Shown piece by piece: positions 15,243 through 21,989 of a DNA stretch of 33,585 nt; within the stretch, counting starts at the first letter, position 1; each line of letters starts with the position of its first letter. Source of the DNA: Bacteroidota bacterium (GTDB taxonomy: Bacteria > Bacteroidota > Bacteroidia > Bacteroidales > UBA5342); the NCBI GenBank assembly GCA_003249935.1, contig QKHT01000019.1, forward strand, positions 1 to 33,585, written 5' to 3'. The position numbers and the translations under genes were made by a program. The notes beneath the pieces were generated by a model. That model ran no database searches. It was given only the letters and a program-made list of their open reading frames with translations, and was not told the origin of the DNA.

Positions 15243-16358
15243 ATGAACCGTATAGTTTTTGCTGTTATCAACGATTTGGTTACCGATCAACGGGTGCACA
15301 AAATGGCTACCACCGTTAACCGGAATTTTGGCGACGTATTGGTCATTGGTCGAAAACTCAAAACCAGCTTGCCGCTGAAACGCGACTATCGTACGTCGCG
15401 AATGTGGCTTGTCTTTACAAAAGGGCCGTTTTTTTATGCCGAGTTTAATATCAGGTTGTTTTTTAAGTTATTGTTTACCCGTTGCGATGTGCTGGTTTCT
15501 AACGATTTGGATACGTTGGCTCCTTGTTTTTTGGTTTCGAAGATTAGAGGTAAAAGGTTGGTTTACGATACCCATGAGTATTTTTTGGGTATGCCCGAAC
15601 TTGAGGGCCGCGAACTGGTGAAAAAAGTTTGGCTTGTTATCGAAAAGGCTATATTTCCGCATCTTACAAATATTATTACGGTTAACCAATCCATTGCTAA
15701 TTTGTATGCTCAACAATATGGCAAAAAGCTGGCCGTAGTCCGTAATATTGCACCTCGGTTCACTTTTACCGAAAATAAAACCCGCGAAGAACTGGGCATT
15801 GATCCGGATAAAAAAATGCTTATCCTGCAAGGGGCCGGAATTAACATCCATCGTGGTGCCGAAGAGATGATAGAAGCCATGCAGTTTATCGACAATGCCA
15901 TTTTATATATTATCGGTTCGGGCGACGTGTTTCCGTTACTGCCCGATTTGGTTAAGAGGTATAATGTGCAGGGTCGGGTAATTTTTATAAACCGTATGCC
16001 TTATGCGCAACTCATGCAATATACGCGGTGCGCCGATCTTGGGCTCAGCCTCGATAAGGATACCAATATCAACTACCGGTTCAGCCTGCCTAATAAATTG
16101 TTCGATTATATACAGGCCGAAACGCCTGTTTTTGCATCCGATTTGCCCGAAATAGCCCGTATTGTAAACACCTATCAGGTTGGAGCCATATTTTCTGTCC
16201 ACAATCCCAATGCGATGGCAAACCAAATATCAGATATTATTTTTAATGATAAGCTTTTGGAAACACTCAAGCAAAACTGCAAAACTGCTGCAAAGGAATT
16301 GTGCTGGGAAGTGGAAGAGGAGGTGGTGAAAAAAGTTTACAAAAGGGCTATTTTGTAG
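15243..16358 (+). CDS. Glycosyltransferase family 4
   Basis: This 371-residue GT-B enzyme begins MNRIVFAVINDLVTDQRVHKMA and has VLVSNDLDTLAPC plus LVYDTHEYF in the acceptor domain. This pattern occurs in a GT4 subgroup common in Bacteroidota surface-glycan loci. The donor domain has LILQGAGINIHRGAEEMIEAM, a nucleotide-sugar contact loop, and SLPNKLFDYIQAETPVFASDLPE, equivalent to the donor-binding glutamate region. Its ATG lies five bases after the trxA terminator, so it needs read-through or a start within trxA's tail; I see no clear promoter. Its 3' end overlaps the minus-strand HU/SPOR gene by 11 bases. Confidence 0.88.
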   Translation: MNRIVFAVINDLVTDQRVHKMATTVNRNFGDVLVIGRKLKTSLPLKRDYRTSRMWLVFTKGPFFYAEFNIRLFFKLLFTRCDVLVSNDLDTLAPCFLVSKIRGKRLVYDTHEYFLGMPELEGRELVKKVWLVIEKAIFPHLTNIITVNQSIANLYAQQYGKKLAVVRNIAPRFTFTENKTREELGIDPDKKMLILQGAGINIHRGAEEMIEAMQFIDNAILYIIGSGDVFPLLPDLVKRYNVQGRVIFINRMPYAQLMQYTRCADLGLSLDKDTNINYRFSLPNKLFDYIQAETPVFASDLPEIARIVNTYQVGAIFSVHNPNAMANQISDIIFNDKLLETLKQNCKTAAKELCWEVEEEVVKKVYKRAIL

Positions 16359-17370
16359 CTTTGTAAACCCATGCATCGGCCAATTCGGTGTTTTTTGATT
16401 TTACCTGTTCAAGCAATTTTTCTGCATCGGCACGGTTAGCAAAACTGCCGCAACTTACTCTGAATCTGCTGCCACAATCAATAAGTTCGAGATTGGAGAG
16501 TGGTTTGCTGCTAAATGATGCAAATTGGCTGCTTGCGATACTCTTCGATGGGAAACTGCCAATAATTACATAGTATAAACCCGAAACCTGAGGTTTTATA
16601 GTAAAACTATTTAAGGTGTGATTATCGTTTTGTGTTGTTGCTTTTTCTGCTTTTGGCTGAACCTCCGTGCGAAATATTTCATGGGTTGTAACAACTGATT
16701 TTACAACGGCGGCTTTCGATGTCTCCTCTGCGGGTGCAACACGAATAAATTCAGGATAATAACCTATCACTGCCCGGTCGAGCCGTGAATTTTCTGAAAC
16801 CGGTGTAGAAATAAAAAACATAAATACGACTGCTGCAGCGGCTGCTGCCCAGTTGATATAATGCATCGGTGCAAGCTTTCTTTGAGGCGATGTATTTTTT
16901 GACCTTAAATTTTTTATTTCATCCTGTGCCGCAATTGTTTTTTCGCTTTGCGCAATTTCCGGTAGCATAACTCCCTGTAGTCCAAACGAATCGAGTAGGA
17001 AATTAATGGTTATTTCGGGTGCAAAGCTGATGTTTCCGGTGCTGTCCTGTACAAAATGTCCCAAACCGCTCAACTCAACTGTTTTACCCATACGCAAATC
17101 GCGCAAAATGGTACGTACCTCGGTTCTCACCATTTCATAGGCCTCGGCATAACTACATTCTGCTTTTTGCGCTATTGTATTACAAAGTAAACCATCGTTG
17201 TGTTCCAAATTACGGTTGAATGCAAAGTTTTTATATGGTGGAAGGTATAAATTGCGTCCGGCATGATAATATGCAGGGCATACATTGGCAACCAATCCGC
17301 CAAATCCCGGAATCACTACACAATCGTGATTGCGTAATAAACTAACGATATATGGTTCTAAAGATTTCAC
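16348..17370 (-). CDS. HU-CCDC81 and SPOR domain envelope protein
   Basis: This protein of about 340 residues is a single-pass membrane protein. Residues 1-75 (SLLRNHDCVVIPGFGGLVAN, FNRNLEHNDGLL) and 75-135 (SYAEAYEMV, TVELSGLGHF) are tandem HU-like CCDC81-type domains that face the cytoplasm and may bind DNA. INWAAAAAAVVFMFFIS near 190 is the membrane helix. The C-terminal SGLYYVIIGSFPSKSIA with FRVSCGSFANRADAEKLL is a SPOR domain that binds denuded septal peptidoglycan. The pattern suggests a link between chromosome and cell wall at division, by inference from its domains. The GTG at 17370 is preferred, since homologues begin near SLEPYIVSLL and a promoter box lies between it and the upstream TTG. 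Confidence 0.85.
   Translation of the reverse strand: MKSLEPYIVSLLRNHDCVVIPGFGGLVANVCPAYYHAGRNLYLPPYKNFAFNRNLEHNDGLLCNTIAQKAECSYAEAYEMVRTEVRTILRDLRMGKTVELSGLGHFVQDSTGNISFAPEITINFLLDSFGLQGVMLPEIAQSEKTIAAQDEIKNLRSKNTSPQRKLAPMHYINWAAAAAAVVFMFFISTPVSENSRLDRAVIGYYPEFIRVAPAEETSKAAVVKSVVTTHEIFRTEVQPKAEKATTQNDNHTLNSFTIKPQVSGLYYVIIGSFPSKSIASSQFASFSSKPLSNLELIDCGSRFRVSCGSFANRADAEKLLEQVKSKNTELADAWVYKATK
16651..16663 (+). repeat. Long-form dispersed motif TTTTGGCTGAACC
   Basis: Exact 13-base copy within the HU/SPOR gene; the coding strand spells Val-Gln-Pro here. See the first finding. Confidence 0.6.
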
Positions 17371-17374
17371 ACAA

Positions 17375-17407
17375 CAAAAGTAATGTTCGTCGTGCAATAA
17401 TTCAAAA
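17375..17407 (-). promoter_or_regulatory. Promoter giving a leaderless HU/SPOR transcript
   Basis: On the minus strand, TTTTG (17407-17403), a 20-base spacer and TACTTTTG (17382-17375) match the Bacteroidota promoter. Transcription would begin at about 17370-17368, exactly at the proposed GTG start. Confidence 0.5.
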
Positions 17408-17467
17408 TAAGATATTAACAATTAATCCTCTTTTTTTAACAACGGTCAGAATTTGCTTAATAAAATG

Positions 17468-17475
17468 TATATTTG
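17468..17475 (+). promoter_or_regulatory. Putative -7 element for galE
   Basis: TATATTTG is a full TAnnTTTG match, 24 bases before the galE ATG. A TTTG at 17452-17455 is too close to be a standard -33 box. Confidence 0.4.
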
Positions 17476-17498
17476 TTGCTACTTAATAGCTAGTGAGG

Positions 17499-18527
17499 AT
17501 GAAAAGTAAAATTTTAGTTACCGGCGGTACGGGATACATTGGTTCGCATACCGTCGTAGAATTGCAAAATGCAGGATTTGAAGTAGTTATAGTCGACGAT
17601 CTTTCAAATTCTGAAGCAGAAGTTGTGGATAATATTGAAAAAATTTCGGGTATCAGACCAATATTCGAATGCTTTAATCTGGTTGATCGGGAAAAAACAT
17701 TCGAATTTTTTAAAAAACACAACGATTTAAAGGCCATTATTCATTTTGCTGCAAACAAAGCAGTGGGCGAATCGGTTGAAAAACCATTGATGTACTATCA
17801 GAATAACCTTATTTCGCTCATGAACATGATTGAAGCGATGCGTACATATGGTGTGGAGAATCTTGTTTTTTCTTCGTCGTGCACCGTTTATGGACAGCCC
17901 GATAAATTACCTGTAACAGAAGCTACACCACGTAAAGATGCCGAAAGTCCATACGGTAATACCAAACGTATTTCAGAAGATATTATCAAAGACAGTGTGG
18001 CCGCCTATCAGGGTATTAATGCCATTGCATTGCGATATTTTAACCCGATTGGTGCACACCCAACAGCGATCATTGGCGAGCTTCCACGTGGCGTTCCGGC
18101 CAACCTTGTGCCGTTTATTACGCAAACAGCGGCAGGTCTTCGTCAGGAACTCAAGGTTTTTGGTGATGATTATAACACTCCCGATGGTAGTTGTATTAGG
18201 GACTATATTAATGTGGTTGACCTTGCAAAAGCCCATGTGGTGGCAATAGACCGGTTGTTGGAAAGAAAATATGAAAGCCGCTACGAATTCTTTAACATCG
18301 GCACCGGAAACGGTGTTTCGGTTCTCGAAATCATTAAAACCTTTATTGATGTAACCGGTGTGGAATTTAACTATAAGATCGTAGACCGACGCGCCGGTGA
18401 TGTAGAACAAATTTATGCAGATACAGCCAAGGCAAACAATGTGTTGGGTTGGAAGGCCGAAAAAACCCTTGCCGAAACGCTTCAGTCGGCTTGGGACTGG
18501 GAGAAGAAAGTAAGAGGTATTGAATAA
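17499..18527 (+). CDS. galE: UDP-glucose 4-epimerase
   Basis: This 342-residue extended short-chain dehydrogenase interconverts UDP-glucose and UDP-galactose (perhaps also the N-acetyl forms), supplying galactose for surface glycans. GGTGYIGSH at the start is the NAD-binding glycine motif. SSSCTVYG holds the catalytic Ser, YGNTK the catalytic Tyr-x-x-x-Lys, and RYFNPIGAHP plus SCIRDYINVVDLAKAHV are GalE hallmarks. The ATG at 17499 is chosen over a GTG six bases upstream because it gives the usual start. It precedes rmlB on the same strand, with a perfect hairpin in the 62-base gap. Confidence 0.96.
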   Translation: MKSKILVTGGTGYIGSHTVVELQNAGFEVVIVDDLSNSEAEVVDNIEKISGIRPIFECFNLVDREKTFEFFKKHNDLKAIIHFAANKAVGESVEKPLMYYQNNLISLMNMIEAMRTYGVENLVFSSSCTVYGQPDKLPVTEATPRKDAESPYGNTKRISEDIIKDSVAAYQGINAIALRYFNPIGAHPTAIIGELPRGVPANLVPFITQTAAGLRQELKVFGDDYNTPDGSCIRDYINVVDLAKAHVVAIDRLLERKYESRYEFFNIGTGNGVSVLEIIKTFIDVTGVEFNYKIVDRRAGDVEQIYADTAKANNVLGWKAEKTLAETLQSAWDWEKKVRGIE

Positions 18528-18532
18528 CTTAA

Positions 18533-18562
18533 TTTTGCAGAGGACTCTGGTTCTCTGCAAAA
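18533..18562 (+). other. Perfect hairpin between galE and rmlB
   Basis: TTTTGCAGAG (18533-18542) and CTCTGCAAAA (18553-18562) form a perfect 10-base stem with a 10-base loop. It lacks a T run, so it is more likely an RNA processing, stability or attenuation element than a full terminator. Confidence 0.6.
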
Positions 18563-18589
18563 ATCTATTAAACAGAATAAATTATTAAG

Positions 18590-19645
18590 ATGAAAACACT
18601 TATTATTACCGGAGGAGCCGGCTTCATTGGCTCGCATGTCGTCAGACTGTTTGTAAATAAATATCCCGACTATCAGATTATAAATCTCGACGCGCTTACG
18701 TATGCCGGCAATTTGGCCAATTTGAGTGATATCGAAAATTGTCCTAATTATCGGTTTATTAAGGCCGATATTACTAACGCCGAAGCAATTAATAAAATAT
18801 TTAGTGAAAATACCATCGATGGTGTTATCCACCTTGCGGCCGAATCGCATGTCGATAGATCTATTACTGACCCGCTTTCGTTTATTAATACCAATATTAT
18901 TGGTACTGTAAATCTATTAAATGCCGCGAAGGATGCCTGGAAAGGATGTAATTTTGAGGGTAAGCGATTCTACCATATCTCAACAGATGAAGTGTATGGG
19001 TCGTTAGGCGACGAAGGCTTCTTCTACGAAACTACACCCTACGATCCTAAAAGCCCGTATTCGGCATCGAAAGCAAGTTCGGACCACTTGGTTCGCGCCT
19101 ATTTGAATACTTATGGCTTACCGACTATTGTTTCGAACTGCTCTAACAATTACGGTCCAAACCAGTTTCCCGAAAAACTGATTCCATTATTTATTAATAA
19201 TATAAAAACCAAAAAACCATTGCCGGTTTATGGCAAAGGGGATAATATCCGCGATTGGTTGTTTGTAGTTGACCATGCCCGTGCAATTGACCTGATTTTT
19301 CATCAGGGCGAAATTGGCGAAACCTACAATATTGGCGGCGATAACGAATGGACCAATTTGGATTTGATTCTGAAACTTTGTGAAATAATGGATAAAAAAC
19401 TGAACCGCGCGAGTGGTGAAAGTAAAAATTTGATTACCTACGTGAAGGATCGCGCCGGACATGATAAGCGTTATGCGATTGATTTTTCCAAACTCAATGC
19501 TGCTTTGGGATGGAAACCTTCACTAAATTTTGAAGAGGGTCTGGAATTAACCGTAGATTGGTATCTGAATAACGTTGATTGGATGGAGAATGTGATTTCC
19601 GGTGAGTATGAAAAGTATTATACCAAACAATACGTAAACAGATAA
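18590..19645 (+). CDS. rmlB: dTDP-glucose 4,6-dehydratase
   Basis: This 351-residue SDR enzyme converts dTDP-glucose to dTDP-4-keto-6-deoxyglucose, the branch point to dTDP-rhamnose and other deoxy-sugars. GGAGFIGSH is the NAD motif, STDEVYGSLG holds the catalytic Thr-Asp-Glu, YSASKASSDH the Tyr-Lys pair, and NCSNNYGPNQFPEKLIP and RDWLFVVDHARAI are RmlB signatures. The other rml genes (A, C, D) are not in this window, so the final sugar cannot be named. It sits 62 bases after galE and ends with a strong terminator. Confidence 0.95.
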   Translation: MKTLIITGGAGFIGSHVVRLFVNKYPDYQIINLDALTYAGNLANLSDIENCPNYRFIKADITNAEAINKIFSENTIDGVIHLAAESHVDRSITDPLSFINTNIIGTVNLLNAAKDAWKGCNFEGKRFYHISTDEVYGSLGDEGFFYETTPYDPKSPYSASKASSDHLVRAYLNTYGLPTIVSNCSNNYGPNQFPEKLIPLFINNIKTKKPLPVYGKGDNIRDWLFVVDHARAIDLIFHQGEIGETYNIGGDNEWTNLDLILKLCEIMDKKLNRASGESKNLITYVKDRAGHDKRYAIDFSKLNAALGWKPSLNFEEGLELTVDWYLNNVDWMENVISGEYEKYYTKQYVNR

Positions 19646-19668
19646 TTCAATTGTGTTACGAAAATTTT

Positions 19669-19697
19669 AAAAAGTGCGCTTTGGCGCACTTTTTTTG
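19669..19697. terminator. Bidirectional terminator between rmlB and yifB
   Basis: AGTGCGC (19673-19679) pairs with GCGCACT (19684-19690). A runs before and T runs after make it work in both directions, for rmlB on the plus strand and yifB on the minus strand. The 165 bases between it and the yifB stop hold no gene I can support. Confidence 0.8.
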
Positions 19698-19862
19698 TGT
19701 TATTATGCAAAAAGCGTGTGATGAACAATATTAATATCAGTCGGTATTATTTCATCTTGTTTGCTGCAATTGGTTGTATTTAATGGCTCTCGACTGTATA
19801 AAACGAATGACTGATTGTAACCCAAACACCTCAAAATACGGTTTGTTGTACATCCAACTTGC

Positions 19863-21404
19863 CTATCCCGCCCAGCTTTCCCTGTCCAGACTTCTGTATT
19901 GTATGGCTTCTGCAATATGTTCGGGACCTACACTATCGGCCCGATCCAAATCGGCAATTGTTCTGGCTACCTTCAAAATCCGATCATAGGCACGTGCCGA
20001 TAAATTGAGCCGTTCCATTGCTGTTTTTAGCAGTTGATTGCTTGCTTGATCTAATCGGACATGAATTCTCATTAGCTTTGATGTCATTTGTGCATTACAA
20101 TGTATCCCTTCAATGTGTTTAAATCTTTCGGCCTGAATGTTTCGTGCATCGATAACCCGCTGACGAATTACAGAACTTGGTTCAGATGGCCGTTGCTCCG
20201 CCATCTTGTCGAAACTTACCGGCACAACCTCCACATGCAGGTCGATGCGATCGAGTAGCGGTCCCGAAATGCGCGCAAGGTATTTCTGTACCATTCCCTG
20301 CGAACACATACACTCTTTGTCGGGGTGGTTGTAATATCCACAAGGGCAGGGATTCATAGATGAAACCATCATAAAACTTGCCGGATATTCAACCGAAAAT
20401 TTTGCCCGCGAAATGCTGATTTTTCGATCTTCAAGTGGCTGACGCATTACTTCGAGTACCGTGCGTTTAAATTCGGGTAATTCGTCGAGAAACAGCACCC
20501 CGTTATGAGCCAGAGATATTTCACCGGGCTGTGGAATGGTTCCTCCGCCAACAAGTGCAACATCAGAAATAGTATGGTGCGGCGCACGAAAGGGGCGTTG
20601 GGTCATTAGTGAGGCATTGCGGCCAAATTTCCCGGCAACCGAATGAATTTTGGTGGTTTCGAGTGCTTCGGCCATTGTAAACGGCGGTAAAATGGATGGC
20701 ATTCTCTTGGCTAACATTGATTTACCTGCTCCCGGTGGGCCAATTAGAATAATATTGTGGCCTCCGGCAGCGGCAACTTCAAGTGCTCGTTTTACGCTTT
20801 CCTGCCCTTTTACATCCGAAAAATCGGCTTCATCTACTCCCAGTTGCTGGAAAAATTCTTTTTGAGAATCAATAACTACCGGCTCAATCGCTGTTTTTCC
20901 GGTCACAAAATCGATGACCTCTACAAGGTGTTTAAAGCCATATACGTCGATACCTTCAACTACTGCGGCTTCCCGGCAATTAGGTTCTGGAATAATGATG
21001 CCTTTAAAGCCTTCGTCACGGGCATTAATTGCAATAGGTAAAACGCCTTTCACCGGTAATAACGTGCCATCGAGCGAAAGTTCGCCCATTATAAGAAACT
21101 GTCCTATATCGGGTACATCTATTTGAGCATTTGCTGCAAGCATACCCAAGGCAATTGGTAAATCGTAAGATGAACCTTCTTTTCGTATGTCGGCCGGAGC
21201 CAGATTTACTGTTACCTGTTTGCGGGGCATGGCAAAGCCGTTTTCGGCTAATGCTGAAGCAATTCGCTCGTGACTCTCCTTTACTGCTAAGTCGGGCATG
21301 CCGACCATGAAAAATTTTATTCCCTTTTCGTGGACATTTACTTCTATTGTAATGGTTATAGCTTTAATGCCGTAAATTGCCGAACCATAGGTTTTTACTA
21401 ACAT
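19863..21404 (-). CDS. yifB: YifB/ComM family AAA ATPase (Mg-chelatase-like)
   Basis: This 513-residue protein belongs to the YifB/ComM family. ComM in Haemophilus and Vibrio is a branch-migration helicase that helps integrate incoming DNA during natural transformation; YifB itself is also found in species not known to be competent. The N-terminal VKTYGSAIYGIKAITITIEV opens a ribosomal-S5-like fold. GPPGAGKSM is Walker A, LFLDELPEF Walker B, and the CPCGYYNHPDKECMCS cysteine cluster and C-terminal ChlI-like domain (LNLSARAYDRILKVARTIAD) complete the family. The ATG at 21404 gives the usual MLVKTYGS start. Confidence 0.94.
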   Translation of the reverse strand: MLVKTYGSAIYGIKAITITIEVNVHEKGIKFFMVGMPDLAVKESHERIASALAENGFAMPRKQVTVNLAPADIRKEGSSYDLPIALGMLAANAQIDVPDIGQFLIMGELSLDGTLLPVKGVLPIAINARDEGFKGIIIPEPNCREAAVVEGIDVYGFKHLVEVIDFVTGKTAIEPVVIDSQKEFFQQLGVDEADFSDVKGQESVKRALEVAAAGGHNIILIGPPGAGKSMLAKRMPSILPPFTMAEALETTKIHSVAGKFGRNASLMTQRPFRAPHHTISDVALVGGGTIPQPGEISLAHNGVLFLDELPEFKRTVLEVMRQPLEDRKISISRAKFSVEYPASFMMVSSMNPCPCGYYNHPDKECMCSQGMVQKYLARISGPLLDRIDLHVEVVPVSFDKMAEQRPSEPSSVIRQRVIDARNIQAERFKHIEGIHCNAQMTSKLMRIHVRLDQASNQLLKTAMERLNLSARAYDRILKVARTIADLDRADSVGPEHIAEAIQYRSLDRESWAG

Positions 21405-21478
21405 AATCACAGATGAATTTTACGCGATAAAAATAGGGCTAAATTTATTAATTGCCAATTAAAGCAAGTTTTTTTTTC

Positions 21479-21486
21479 TATTTTTG
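21479..21486 (+). promoter_or_regulatory. Putative -7 element for the lipoprotein-TonB receptor operon
   Basis: TATTTTTG matches TAnnTTTG and stands 72 bases before the first gene of the seven-gene run. No -33 box is seen at standard spacing. Confidence 0.35.
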
Positions 21487-21558
21487 TATGAGTGCCAAAA
21501 ATATTAGGAATTTCGTTGCATATGGCTCAAAATTACAATCTGGTTTTCTAATAAATAT

Positions 21559-21969
21559 ATGAATCTGAAATACTATCTTTTTATGCTATTGCCGGTTGTA
21601 ATATTGTCGTGCAATAAACAGCAAAGCCGGTCGGGAATGATTTTAACGGTTGATGCATCACAAACTATGGCACAATACAAGAAGCATATCGGTTCCTGGT
21701 TCGATAAGGATGTGGAGTGTTATGGCGTGGCATTAATTAAAATTGATAGTTTAATGCGACTTGGCGTTCCTATAAAATGCAAAATTCTCTCCTTTTCGCC
21801 AAGTGGTATTAAATGTATGACAACGGAGGATTTTAAACCATTCATCGATTATGGTTGCGAAAAGGCCGGTACTAAAGTTGGTGACGTTTGGATTGAGACG
21901 AATAGCGAGCTGTTTGCAACAAGACAGGAAGCCGCTGCATATATCAAAAGTCATTATATCGCATTTTAG
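21559..21969 (+). CDS. Small lipoprotein of unknown function
   Basis: This 136-residue protein has a lipoprotein signal (YLFMLLPVVILSC, lipidated Cys18), so it should sit in a membrane facing the periplasm or the outside. The mature part has WFDKDVECYGVALIKIDS, LGVPIKCKILSFS, a cysteine in DYGCEKAGT and a final RQEAAAYIKSHYIAF. It contains four cysteines after the lipid site or near it, but I recognise no family. It lies 20 bases before a TonB-dependent receptor gene on the same strand, and a -7-like box precedes it, so it is probably the first gene of that operon and an accessory part of the transport system. Confidence 0.7.
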   Translation: MNLKYYLFMLLPVVILSCNKQQSRSGMILTVDASQTMAQYKKHIGSWFDKDVECYGVALIKIDSLMRLGVPIKCKILSFSPSGIKCMTTEDFKPFIDYGCEKAGTKVGDVWIETNSELFATRQEAAAYIKSHYIAF

Positions 21970-21989
21970 TATTTATCGGGCTTGTAACC

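Noticed and set aside
19703-19915. A 70-codon minus-strand frame in the spacer beside yifB
   Set aside because: It overlaps the 3' end of yifB in another frame, has no recognisable content and only a chance-length frame.
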